Source of the DNA: Corydoras sp. C115 | Lineage: Eukaryota > Chordata > Actinopteri > Siluriformes > Callichthyidae | NCBI GenBank assembly: GCA_019802505.1 | Contig: JAFMOC010000378.1 | Coordinates: 609,501 to 673,500, forward strand | Direction of reading: 5' to 3' | DNA length: 64,000 nt | In this document: positions 22,801 to 35,107 of the stretch, in pieces | Layout of the letters: each line of letters starts with the position of its first letter | Position numbering within the stretch: the stretch's first letter is position 1 | The notes under the pieces: model-generated | The model's input: only the letters and a program-made list of their open reading frames with translations | What the model was told of the DNA's origin: nothing | Databases searched by the model: none | Translations under genes and position numbers: made by a program

Positions 22801-24136
22801 GTACAACACCTCCGATTGTCCTCCCAACCAAAACATTAAACAGACCAAATACCAAGCCGAGAAGAAAATGTTCAAGTGCTTTGAATGTGGGAACAGTTTT
22901 ACAAGTAATTACAGTCTTCAGCGACACCAGCTCATTCACACCGGCGAGAAACCGTACTCCTGCTCGCAGTGCGGGAAGACTTTCTCTCAGAAGAATCATC
23001 TGACCCAACATCAGCGCAAACACTCGAAAAACAAACCGTACTCGTGCTCACACTGTGGGAAGAGCTTTAAAGTGCAGATCACGCTCAGACGGCACCAGCT
23101 CCTTCACACCGGAAAGCAGCCGTACTCCTGCGCGCAGTGCCAAAAGGAATTCCCGCGCCAGAGCAGTCTCAAAGAACACCAGCGCATTCACGCGGGCGAG
23201 AAATCGTACTCCTGCTCGCAGTGCGGGAAGAGTTTCACTAATCAGAGTCGATTTAAACACCACCAGCGCATTCACACCGGAGAGAAACCATACTCCTGCT
23301 CAGAGTGCGGGAAGAGCTTCACTATAAAAAGCAGTCTTAAAAAACACCATCAAACTCACACGGGAGAGAAGCCCTACTCCTGTTCAGTGTGCGGAAAATG
23401 TTTTTTTCATGAGCGTCATCTTAAAGAACACCAGCGCATTCACACGGGAGAGAAACCATACTCCTGCTCGCAGTGCGGCAAGAGATTCACCAAACAGAGC
23501 AACCTGAAGCATCACCATCGCATTCATACCAAAGAGAAGCCGTATTTCTGTTTAGAGTGCGGAAAGAGCTTTTCAGTAAAAAGCAGTCTTACGAAACACC
23601 AGTACATCCACACCGGCGAGAAGCCCTTCACCTGCTTACAGTGTGGGAAGAGCTTCCTCGTCCAGAGCAGTCTGAAAGAACACCAGCACGTCCACACGGG
23701 CGAAAAGCCGTACTCCTGCTCGCAGTGCGGAAAGAGCTTCTTTCAACATCGCAATCTGAAAGAACACGAGCGCATTCACACGGGAGACAAACCGTACTCC
23801 TGCTCCGAGTGCGGCAAGAGCTTCACCGTCAAGAGCAGTCTTAAGAAACACCAGTACGTCCACACGGGGGAGAAACCCTACCCCTGCTTACAGTGTGGGA
23901 AGAGCTTCATTGCGCTGAGCACTCTTAAAGACCACCAGCACGTCCACACGGGCGAGAAAAGCTATTCCTGCTCCGAGTGCGGGAAGAGCTTCTTTCAGCA
24001 GCGCAATCTTAAAGAACACGAGCGCATTCACGCCAAAGACCTGTTTTTCTGTTCACAGTGTGGAAAGAGTTTCCCTCTGAAGAGACGTCTTAAACAGCAT
24101 CAGTGCAATTACACAGAATTACTCTATTCCTGCTAA
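22801..24136 (+). CDS. C2H2 zinc-finger protein, last exon (gene B)
   Basis: Follows acceptor TTTCTCCTCACAG (22788-22800) and starts with one codon base, matching the 21652 exon. The complete model is 493 residues. After a linker ([11 protein letters not shown]) come 15 finger modules; the last lacks its final histidine, as in gene A. From about 23526 to the stop I see only three base differences from gene A, all at third codon positions. Further 5' the fingers diverge and B has three more than A. This is the pattern of gene conversion or a very recent partial duplication. Probable DNA-binding regulator. Confidence 0.87.
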
Positions 24137-24167
24137 CAGTCTGCAACAAATTTAATTTAGTCGACTT

Positions 24168-24168
24168 C

Positions 24169-24198
<30 letters not shown>
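24168..24198. repeat. (AAT)n microsatellite in gene B 3' UTR
   Basis: Paralogous to the run at 16552-16592. Confidence 0.88.
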
Positions 24199-24199
<1 letters not shown>

Positions 24200-24276
24200 A
24201 ACGCAAGCAATTTCACACAGGAGAGAAAACTGTGGCGGAGGTTCTTCACTGCTGTATTTTACTCGAGTATTTCCAT

Positions 24277-24608
24277 CCCATTCATTATCTTGAGCTTTAT
24301 CCTCTATTAGGGTCGCGGGAGGGGTTACCCATCCAGGGGAGAACGTTTCGGTCGTTCTCACACACCCAGGACAGGGGGGCAATCTATCACTGGGCACACA
24401 CTCACTCACACAGACACACTCTATAAACGGCGCAATTGGGAGAACTCAATTGACCTTGATCCATGTTTTTGGACTGTGGGAGGAAACCGGAGAACCCGGA
24501 GGAAACCCACGGGGAGAACGTGGAAACTCCACCCAGATGGGGATTCAAACTGGGAAAATCCCTAGTGCTGAGAGAACATACCAAAACCCTAAGCCACCGT
24601 GCCGCCCT
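24277..24608 (-). repeat. SINE, antisense
   Basis: Slightly shortened in tail and core; follows the A/B homology. Confidence 0.85.
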
Positions 24609-24654
24609 ATAAATAATTTCATTTTATTTTAATAATCACTCCGTACCTCCAAAC

Positions 24655-25124
24655 CAGGGGTGTTTTTAGGGTTTAGAAACATCAGGGGCTTTAGCCCAGA
24701 TCCCTTATTCCCCCTCTGTCCTCTTTAAAAATTGCACTTTCATGAGTGTATTTATCCATTGTTCAAACTGTTGTTACATTCATTTAGTTTGATCATTTAT
24801 TATTTATATTGGATAAAATTAAATATCATATGAAATATGTCTGTCAGCAGGGGGCAGCACATTCAGTTCTAATAAATGATGCTTTTGGCTGAAAAGGTTT
24901 GAATAAATGAACCTGAGCTTCAGCAGAAAAGCATGAATCTGTTTTACGAGTCCGTCGCAGATCAGACAGTTTTAAGGTTTTATTTAATTACCGTAACTTT
25001 GAGACAGTTTGCACCTTCAGAAAAATTCTGACGCTTTCTGAAAGCTGAGAAGCTGCTCTTTACAGACAACATAGTTATTACGGTAACTTTACTCCAGATA
25101 CTGGCGAAAAAAATCTGTCTCCCT

Positions 25125-25165
<41 letters not shown>

Positions 25166-25335
25166 CTTAGAAGCACAAACAGCTGACGGTGACTCCATCG
25201 TTGGGTCCCGCTTCTGGAGGAGAGGCTGCAGAGAAAGCTGCTCTCATTTGATCCGGGGCTACTGACAAAATACCCGGGGCTACTGACCAAACCCCCGGCT
25301 TTAACCCCGAAAGCCCAGATCTAACGACGCCCCTG
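24655..25335. mobile_element. Non-autonomous hAT-type element, 681 bp
   Basis: Perfect 8-bp target duplication CTCCAAAC at 24647-24654 and 25336-25343. Ends CAGGGGTG and CGCCCCTG are inverted repeats with one mismatch. No transposase frame is present. A second, truncated copy lies inverted at 13382-14650. A CA run is at 25131-25160. Confidence 0.88.
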
Positions 25336-25383
25336 CTCCAAACGTTCATCTAATGAATTTGATTTTTATTTTGAGAAAATAAG

Positions 25384-25707
25384 ACAAGGCTTCCAAGGTG
25401 GCTTAGTGGTTTAGCATGTTCAGCGCTAGGGATTCCTGGTTCGAATCCCCATCTAGGTGGAGTTTCCATGTTCTCCCCGTGTCCGTGTGGGTTTCCTCCG
25501 GGTTCTCCGGTTTCCTCCCACAGTCCAAAAGAATTGAATTCTCCAAATTGCCCCATATAGTGTGTGTGTGTGAGAGTGTGTCCAATGATAGATTGGCGTC
25601 CTGTCCTGGGTGTATCTGCCCAGCGCCCAAAACATTCTCCCCTGGATGGGCATGGGGAACCCCCCCGCGACCCTAATGGAGGATAAAGTGGAACATAATG
25701 GATGAAT
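25384..25707 (+). repeat. SINE, shortened
   Basis: Flanked by GAAAATAAG at 25375-25383 and 25708-25716. Confidence 0.87.
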
Positions 25708-25739
25708 GAAAATAAGAAAATAACCTGAAACAAGATCTG

Positions 25740-26135
25740 GAGTTTATAACCTTTATTACATGATTCAGTTTTCTTACAGTTCCAGTACATCGTACATCAT
25801 CTAAAAATAAAAGCAACATCAAATCAACTAATACAGTATTACTAACGATTCACTACATCCATAACAATGTCAGTACATGCACATTTTAAATTTCAAATAT
25901 ATATATTTTTTATTAATTAGTTTAAAATTGATTTTATTTAAAGTTGCTTATTAAATATCCAGTAACCTTTACATGATCCAATTTTGTTTAACACTTTACT
26001 TTGTAGTATGTGGGGGGGGGGGGGGGGGTATGGTGCATCGTGGGTAATGATCTCACCTGGACCGGTCATAGATCCAGGGTGTTTCTCTTCCTTTAGTAAA
26101 ATGAGAGCTGGGATAGGATCCATCAGCCCCATGAC
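25740..26135 (-). pseudogene. ZNF gene relic: first exon and 3' end, fingers missing
   Basis: On the minus strand 26057-26135 is a perfect 79-nt N-terminal exon between an AAAAG acceptor and CCAG|GTGAGA. It encodes M-D-P-I-P-A-L-I-L-L-K-E-E-K and ends T-G-P plus one base. The sequence at 25860-25740 matches the 3' ends of genes C and F. Only about 200 AT-rich bases separate them, and no finger exon or optional exon remains. I read this as a unit that lost its finger exon by deletion. The intact exon could still be used by another gene. Confidence 0.55.
26010..26030. repeat. Poly-G tract
   Basis: About 18 G after TATGTG, just beyond the relic exon's donor. Confidence 0.8.
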
Positions 26136-26324
26136 CTTTTAAAGCTACTGGTATTTAAAACATTAACATTAACTGGAACAAAATCTTAATTAAATCCCCC
26201 TTCCACCAGTTTCATTTAATAATGGATCATATAATGGTTTTGACCAGCAGGGTGGGATGGGTGCAAGTCAAGCTTTGAGAAATTAAATGTTTCTCTATTG
26301 TTGGCGATTTTTGTTTAGCAATTT

Positions 26325-26462
26325 CCCCAGCGATGGATTGGCGCCCTGTCCTGGGTGTATCTGCCCAGCACCCGAAACATTCTCCCATGGATGGCCATGG
26401 GGAACCCCCCCCGCGACCCTAATAGAGGATAAAGTAGAAGATAATGGATGGATGGATGGATT
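26325..26462 (+). repeat. SINE 3' end
   Basis: From CCAGCGATGG to the GGATGGATG tail. Confidence 0.8.
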
Positions 26463-26982
26463 CGCAATTTCCAGTGTTTCTGATGCTTTATATCATGCTA
26501 AAATTAAATTTTAGACAATACTGTCACTTAAGGAAACCCCACCCAGAAATTAAATGAATTTTTTCTTGAAGTGTTATGTCTTGCAGGACGTCTTAAACCC
26601 AAATTTTCAGGTAGCAGGAAGTGACTCCACTAACAATGGCATGCGCTGCGACCTCAAATACGATGTGTTGCATATCAGTGCCACTTGGGTAATTATGATT
26701 TTTCAATCATTATCTTCAGCTTAATCCACTATTAGGGTCATGGGGACCGGGGGGCTTTGGGGAGCTAGGCAGATACACCCAGGACAGGGACCCAATCCAT
26801 CACTGGGCACAATATTTTTCCAGAATAAGCCTTCATCTTTGACGAAGCGGTACTTAAGCGGTACTAAAAAGGAAATGCTTCCTAAAATGTATTAAGTATA
26901 TAACAATGAAAAGTCACACCTTGACCGAATTCCATTATGAATTTGAAGCCCAAATAAAGGTTACTGACAAACAGTAAGAAAC
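26463..26982. other. Tubulin 3' flank with a SINE fragment
   Basis: 26705-26812 is an antisense SINE tail piece (GATACACCCAGGACAGGG). The rest has no recognisable gene; the part nearest 26983 is presumably the tubulin 3' UTR. Confidence 0.4.
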
Positions 26983-28913
<1,931 letters not shown>

Positions 28914-28944
28914 TTTCAATGGTAAAATAACAGAAGAAACCGAC
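28914..28944 (-). other. Tubulin 5' UTR before the start codon
   Basis: Thirty-one bases between acceptor TCTCTTTTAG and the ATG. The acceptor implies at least one non-coding first exon upstream (higher coordinates). Confidence 0.55.
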
Positions 28945-29223
28945 CTAAAAGAGAACCAACAACAGTTTGAACTGTGAAAATGATACTGCAGCGCAAGATG
29001 TAGCTCATTTAATTTAGACACTTCTTAGTAGTTTGGTTACTTTTGCCAAATCTGTGTAACTTAGCATGTTATATTTAATTGGTTAGTAGCTTTTAAGGTG
29101 AAGCATCATTTATTGGTGAGTAACTTTTATATGAGTTTGCCCAACACTGCCTCCTACATTGTTAAACCAACGTTATATTTAACTAAGAAGTCACATTTCA
29201 GTGTTAAGACACATTTCTTTTAC

Positions 29224-29530
29224 CTAAACTGATTTGTGGAATCGTAAATGATCTGACAATTCCCAGGAGCGCTCTTGTAACTCAGCCTGATCTTCGTCTG
29301 AACACAATTGATCTGATGCTCTTTTATCGCTATGACAATCACTATTCTGAAGTCCCAAAGTTGTTGCGAACGTTCCTGGACAGGAAAGGATTTATTAAAA
29401 CCTATAAAAATCAACTTTATTTGTAGTTTGGACGTATTGTCTTTACTTTTTTTCTTTCCCACAATGTAATTCCTTTATTCTACAGCTTCATATACATGTA
29501 AATTGACTATTATGCAAATTACGTGATGAC
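29224..29530 (-). promoter_or_regulatory. Tubulin-upstream module 1 (TATA-less type)
   Basis: Minus strand ends in donor-like ATCAGTTTAG|GTAAAAG (29224/29223). Shares the block AATTGTGTTCAGACGAAG and, further upstream, ATTTGCATAATAGTCAATTT with its octamer. It lacks the TATAAAGG found in modules 2, 3 and 5. Confidence 0.45.
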
Positions 29531-29699
29531 ATTGCTGTATTCGTGTAACTTATTGTTCTATAATTAAGTGGTTGGTAGCTTTTGAGGTGAATCGTCATTT
29601 ATTGGCGAGTAACTTATGAACTTGCCCAACACTGCCTTTATTGTTAAACCATCATGATATCTCAGTAAGCATTTCAGTGTTAAGACATATTTCTTTTAC

Positions 29700-30050
29700 C
29701 TGAACTGATTTGTGGAATCGGAATTGATCTGACAACAATTCGCAGAAGCACTCTATAACTCAACCTGCACGTCGCCTGAACACAATTGATCTGATGTTCT
29801 GAAGTGACGTCCCTTTAGTGTTATCGCCTTGACAATTACCAATCTCAAGTTCCAAAGTTGTTGGGAATGTTCCTTTATACTCTGTGGACAGTAGATGATT
29901 TATAAAACCCATTAAAAATTGAGTTTATTTGTAGTTTGGACGTATTTCACGTCTTTTTTACTACCTTTTTCCTTTCCCACGACATAATTCCTTTATTCTA
30001 CAGCTTCGAATAAACGCAAATTGACTATTATGCTAATTAAGTGATGATGT
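29700..30050 (-). promoter_or_regulatory. Tubulin-upstream module 2 (TATA type)
   Basis: On the minus strand a TATAAAG box (29879-29873) lies about 175 bases before donor ATCAGTTCAG|GTAAAAG (29700/29699). This would give a first exon of roughly 150 bases. Further upstream is TGACATCATC with an ATTAGCAT octamer variant. Confidence 0.5.
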
Positions 30051-30494
30051 CATTTGGCAACATTCAGGACAGCTAATAGCGAACTTCCTTTCTGGGGCGT
30101 TGGGAACACTGCATGTAGTTTTTATCAATGTAACATTTGTGTTTTTATCAATACGCTCACATTATTCAGACTAAATTATATGTAGATCATTGTTTGCGTG
30201 TTAGACTGTCAACACTTACTCACTAAATGTTTTAATCAGTGTATCTGATGTAATTTTGCACTGATCTGACATCAGGTTGGTATAACGTGAAGTAGCTTCT
30301 GAGTAATTCCCTTACTTTTGCTGTATTCATGTAACATATTGTTCTATAATTAATTGGCTGGCAGCTTTTGAGGTGAAGCGTCATTTATTGGCGAGTAACT
30401 TATAAGAACTTGCCCAAAACTGCCTACATTGTTAAACAACGTTATATCTCAGTAAGAAGTCTAACATTTCAGTGTTAAGACACATTTCTTTTAC

Positions 30495-30845
30495 CTGAAC
30501 TGATTTGTGGAATCGTAATTGATCTGACAACAGTTTTCAGGAGCTCTCTGTAACTTGACCTGCACGTCGCCTGAACACAATTGATCTGATGTTCTAAGTG
30601 ACATCCCTTTAGTGTTATCGCTATGACAATTACCAATCTCAAGTTCCAAAGTTGTTGGGAATGTTCCTTTATACTCTGTGGACAGTAGATGATTTATAAT
30701 AATTATATTATTTAAAAATAATTATTTGTAGTTTGGACGTATTTCATGTGTTTTTTACTCACTTTTTTCTTTCCCACAACATAATTCCTTTATTCTACAG
30801 TTTCAAATAAACACAAATTGCCTTTTATCTAAATTAGGTAATGGA
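30495..30845 (-). promoter_or_regulatory. Tubulin-upstream module 3 (TATA type)
   Basis: Same organisation: TATAAAG at 30673-30667 and donor CAG|GTAAAAG at 30495/30494 on the minus strand. Confidence 0.5.
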
Positions 30846-31068
30846 GTCATTTTGCAACTTCCTTACTGATGTCAGGTTGGTTCATTGTGAAGTAGCTTCT
30901 GAATAGTTTGGTTACTTTTGCCAAGTCTGTGTAACTTAGTGTGCTTTATTTAATTGGTTGATAGCTTAATAACTTATGAGTTTTCCTCAAACACCGCCAA
31001 CATAGTTAAACCAATGTTATATCTCAGTAAGAAGTCCAACATTCAATGTTAAGACACATTTTTTTTAC

Positions 31069-31385
31069 CTGAACTGATTTGTGGAATCGTAAATGATCTG
31101 AAAATTCACAGGAACGCTCTGTAACTCGACCGTGCTTCACCTGAACACAATTGATCTGATGTTCTGAGTGACGTCCCTTAGTTTTATCGCTATGACAATT
31201 ACTACTCTCAAGTTCCAAGGTTGTTGGGAACGTTCCTGGACAGTAAAGAATTTATAAAAACCTATAAAAATCGACTTTATTTGTAGTTTGGACGTATTGT
31301 CTTCAGTTTTTTCTTTCCCACAATGTAATTCATTTATTCTACAGCTTAAAATACATGTAAATTGACTATTAATCAAATTAGGTGC
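31069..31385 (-). promoter_or_regulatory. Tubulin-upstream module 4 (TATA-less type)
   Basis: Donor CAG|GTAAAAA at 31069/31068. Like module 1 it has TCCTGGACAG on the plus strand where the TATA modules have TCCTTTATACTCTGTGG. Confidence 0.45.
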
Positions 31386-31624
31386 ACTGCATATTGTTTT
31401 TATTAAAGTAACATTAGATTAGCATTTATTTAGGTGTTTTAGTCAATAGGCTCAGGTTATTCAGACTAAATTATATATAGATCATTGTTGTATATAGATC
31501 ATCATGTATTAGACCATTGGTTATTCACTAAATGTTTTAATCAGTGTATCTCGATGTAATTTTGCTCTGATCTGAAATCAGGTTGGTACAACATGAAGGA
31601 GCTTCTGAGTAGTTTCCTTACTTA

Positions 31625-31715
31625 GCATTCTAAGGGGTCCGTGACCCATAATTTCATTGTTGTCTCATGTACCACATGTGATATAAATGATAATAAAATT
31701 TTCTTGAATCTATAT
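31625..31715 (+). repeat. LINE 3'-tail fragment
   Basis: AATTTCATTGTTGTCTCATG and AATGATAATAAAATTTTC, a short tail of L2-like type between modules 4 and 5. Confidence 0.4.
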
Positions 31716-31861
31716 TCAATTGGTTGGTAGCTTTTGAGGTGAAGCGTCATTTATTGGCAAGTAACTTATATAAACTTTCGCAAAACTGCCTACATAGTTA
31801 AACTAACATTATATCTCAGTAAGAAGTCCAACATTTCAGTATTAAGACACATTTCTTTTAC

Positions 31862-32215
31862 CTGAACTGATTTGTGGAATCGTAATTGATCTGTCAACAA
31901 TTGGCAGGAGCACTCTGTAACTCGACCTGATCTTTGCCTGAACACAATTGATCTGATGTTCTAAGTGACGTCCCTTCAGTGTTATCGCTATGACAATTAC
32001 CACTCGCAAGTTCTGAGAACGTTCCTTTATACTCTGTGGACAGTAGAGAATTTATAAAACCTATAAAATTGAGTTTATTTGGAGTTTGTACATATTTAGT
32101 TTTCTGTGTTTTTTTTATTTATATTTTTCACTCCCACAATGTTATTCCTTTATTCTACACCTTCAAATATACGCAAATGAACTATTATGCAAATTAGGTG
32201 ATGATGACATTTAAC
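31862..32215 (-). promoter_or_regulatory. Tubulin-upstream module 5 (TATA type)
   Basis: TATAAAG at 32031-32025, donor CAG|GTAAAAG at 31862/31861, and an ATTTGCATAATAG octamer block upstream. It is the most distal copy seen. Confidence 0.5.
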
Positions 32216-32734
32216 AACTTCTAGGACAGCCAATAGCTACCTTCCTTAATGAGGAGTCAGGAACACTGCATTTCTCAATCCAATTTGATGGAAAGCTTCG
32301 AGGTTTAATGAGGATTCCTTAGCCAATCACTGGTCTTATTTACATTCTGATTATCCACACAATAAACTTTAAGAAAGAATCTCAAACACTGATGTGCAGA
32401 ACTTAAATTTTTATTACACCTGTCATAGGACTAAACACACATGATGATGCTCCAGGTGTTATTTGTCTTTGAGATTCCTGTTTAATGTTACCTTCTGTTC
32501 GGAAGACGCGCTACAATACATATTATTACAGTAATAATTAGGGGTGCTGAAAAAAATAGATTTTTCAAAGAATCGCGATTCGTAGTCCTGTCGATTCTGA
32601 ATCGATTAAAAATGCCCAAGAATCGATTTTCAAAAAATGCGTTTAACTTTTATTCTTTGGCGCCCCCTCCCGAGCGCACTGCATATCGCAATCCTATTTT
32701 TTTGTATAAAAATAAAATGATGCAGAAAAATTTG

Positions 32735-33501
32735 ATACAGGACAGATAGAAAAACTGATCAGAGGCTTCATCACTTCTTCACTACCGGACTCCTTAGACC
32801 CCCTACAGTTCGCCTACCGCCATAACCGCTCCACGGATGATGCCATCTCACACCTGCTTCACTCTGCTCTGTCTCACCTGGACACGTGGAGGAATAATTA
32901 TGTTAGAATGCTGTTCGTGAACTATAGTTCAGCATTCAACACTATTATCCCTTCAACACTCAACAGCAAGCTGGAGAATCTGGGATTTCATCCATCCCTG
33001 TGTCACTGGATCTCCAGTTTTCTGACGGACAGACGGCAGGCAGTGCGGGTTGGCAAGCATCTTTCCACCCCCCTCACTCTCAGCATTGGGGCTCCTCAGG
33101 GGTGTGTTTTGAGTCCTTTGCTGTACTCATTATACACCTATGACTGCGTGGCCACCTCCAGCTCCACAACCATCATTAAGTTTGCTGACGACACCGTTGT
33201 AGTCGGTCTGATCTCCAACAACGATGAGAGGGCCTACATGGAGGAGATTAAACACCTGGAGAACTGGTGCCAGGATAATAATCTCCAACTCAACGTCAGC
33301 AAGACTAAGGAGCTGATAGTGGACTACAGCAGGAAACAGATGAGGAGCTTCCACCCTGTGAGGATCAACGCTGCAGTAGAAAGAGTGGACAGCTTCAAGT
33401 ACCTTGGCGTTCACATCGTGCAGGACCTATCTTGGTCCTACCACATTAACAAACTGGCAAAGAAGGCTTGTCAGCATCTCTACCACCTCAGACGTCTATG
33501 A
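32735..33501 (+). pseudogene. Non-LTR retrotransposon reverse transcriptase fragment
   Basis: An open frame runs through F-A-Y-R-H-N-R-S-T-D-D-A, the S-S-A-F-N-T-I motif, G-A-P-Q-G-C-V-L-S-P, the catalytic F-A-D-D-T-V-V-V-G and F-K-Y-L-G-V-H. These are the ordered reverse-transcriptase blocks of the L2/CR1/Rex1 type. It is 5'-truncated with no endonuclease domain. The frame ends at a stop after H-L-R-R-L, and the homologous C-terminal part resumes at about 33907. Not functional. Confidence 0.88.
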
Positions 33502-33906
33502 GACTTCAGGCTGCTGTTAGGATCTTTTGATTTTGAAAAAGGCAGAAAGAATGAGCCTATGCAAATATGGTCGCCTCAACTCATTTATTTGAGAACAAAG
33601 AAAAACTTCATAGACACCTTCAGTAACTCACGCTGGCCAGCGGGTCTGCCATCCTCAGCGTTCCGATGCTGTCTGCCTCCGGGTCTGAGTGAAAGTGCGC
33701 CTCCCACAGTGTTTACCTGGGTATATATCCGTTACGTCTAGTTCCCACCTCTTAACTGCTTAAGCCAATCACAAATTAACGCCCTAGGATTTAAATCAGC
33801 CAATCCAAGCCCAGTATTTTCCTAGTGGCAGGAAACTCAGAAGTCCTTTGTCTTTCGGCCATATTGAGACTCTCATTATGTATAAGAAATTAAAAATTTC
33901 TGACAC
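33502..33906. mobile_element. Unidentified insertion splitting the LINE
   Basis: About 400 bases without LINE similarity lie between two colinear LINE parts. It contains ATTAACGCCCTAGG and no frame of note. It could be a solo LTR or a small DNA element; no clear target duplication was found. Confidence 0.4.
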
Positions 33907-34085
33907 TGCCTTCCAAGGTCCTGCAGAATTTCTACTCCTGCACCGTCGAAAGCATCCTCACAGGGAACATCAGAACCTGGTTCAGGAACAGCACCCATCT
34001 GGACACACGCTCACTACAAAGGGTGGTATGTTCGGCCGAATGCATCATCCGAGTAGCACTTCCAGACTTCGTGACCATCTACAGC
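33907..34085 (+). pseudogene. LINE C-terminal fragment
   Basis: Encodes V-L-Q-N-F-Y-S-C-T-V-E-S-I-L-T-G-N-I then T-W-F, the C-terminal region that normally follows the reverse transcriptase of L2/Rex1-like LINEs. It continues the 32735 fragment. Confidence 0.8.
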
Positions 34086-34119
34086 AGGCGTGGCCAATAT
34101 GTCGATCGCGATTGAAGGG

Positions 34120-34367
34120 GTGTCCATGTTCTCCACCGGGTTCTCTGGTTCCTCCCACAGTCCAAAAACATGGATTAAGGTCAATTGAATTCTCCAAATT
34201 GCCCCATATAGAGAGTGTGTGTTTGTGTGAGTGTGTGTCCAGCGATAGATTGGCGTCCTCTCCTGGGTGTATCTGCCCAGCGCCCGAAACGTTCTCCCCT
34301 GGATGGGCATGGGGAACCCCCCTGTGACCCTAATAGAGGATAAAGTGTAAGATAATGAATGAATGAA
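34120..34367 (+). repeat. SINE, 5'-truncated
   Basis: Starts at TCCATGTTCTCC and ends in GAATGAATG, inside the hAT-bounded block. Confidence 0.83.
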
Positions 34368-34560
34368 TCTTGGCAATCACATCATTTAGACAAAATTTAA
34401 AGAGCATTTGACCTGAAAAATTGTCTCTAAATCGAAAATCGTTTCTGAATCGAATCGTGACCTCAAAAATATCGGAATTGAATCGAATCGCCAGACACTG
34501 AGAGATTCGCACCCCTAGTAATAAGCTCATACTATTTTGCCCTTTTATACTCCAAACAGG

Positions 34561-34689
34561 TGGTGGCGGTATTGCATTTAATTTAAAGGTTAACCACCAA
34601 TTAACAAGGTGAGGGAGACAGAAAGCATGGAAACTTTTATAAAGATGAAAGAAGTTTGTTTTTAGTTGCTTTTTGTTTTCACACTGAAG
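34561..34689 (+). promoter_or_regulatory. Orphan ZNF promoter block and 5' exon
   Basis: TGGTGGCGGTATTGCAT (34561-34577) matches the ZNF promoter block. The exon ends at donor CTGAAG|GTGAGATT (34689/34690) as in genes A and B. No plus-strand N-terminal or finger exon follows before 41 kb, so the unit seems beheaded. Confidence 0.45.
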
Positions 34690-34699
34690 GTGAGATTCT

Positions 34700-35105
34700 T
34701 TATTTATTATTATTATTATTATTATAATAAATTCTTACTGAATAATTAGTTTGTATAAAACTGTTAGCAGGTTTATTTAAGATCTTGTTCTGTATTAGGT
34801 TAAATTTTCATTATATTGATAACTTTGAGATGATTATAAATAAGGTCTTCTTGTATAATAAGAGAGAAAATAACTTTCACTGAAAGAAAATAACAAAAGA
34901 AATAAGAGTTGATGTTTATAACATTTATTCCATACATTTATTATAAAGACGCATCTTTTTAACAAACACCTGTAAGAAAAAAAAGGTGGGGGAATCAGAT
35001 AACGATCAGGTTTAATAATTCTACAGTGGAGCTGGTTTTGTTCATAACTACTGACTTGTGGTGTTCACATTTGTAAGTTGCTTTGTGACTAAAAAAAAGC
35101 GTCTA
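34700..35105. other. AT-rich gene-free stretch, duplicated module
   Basis: 34965-35050 (CATCTTTTTAACAAA...ATTCTACAGTG) resembles 42215-42300. In both places a SINE and the string CCTTACATTATAATAAATGG follow. Confidence 0.4.
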
Positions 35106-35107
35106 AT

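Larger units (their letters stand above)
32538..34516. mobile_element. hAT-type element carrying a LINE
   Basis: Flanked by an 8-bp duplication AGTAATAA at 32530-32537 and 34517-34524. The ends (AGGGGTGC and GCACCCCT) are inverted repeats, and both flanks carry AATCGATT/GAATCG-rich sub-terminal DNA. The interior is not a hAT transposase but a LINE fragment, an unidentified insertion and a SINE piece, so it is a nested composite. Confidence 0.75.
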
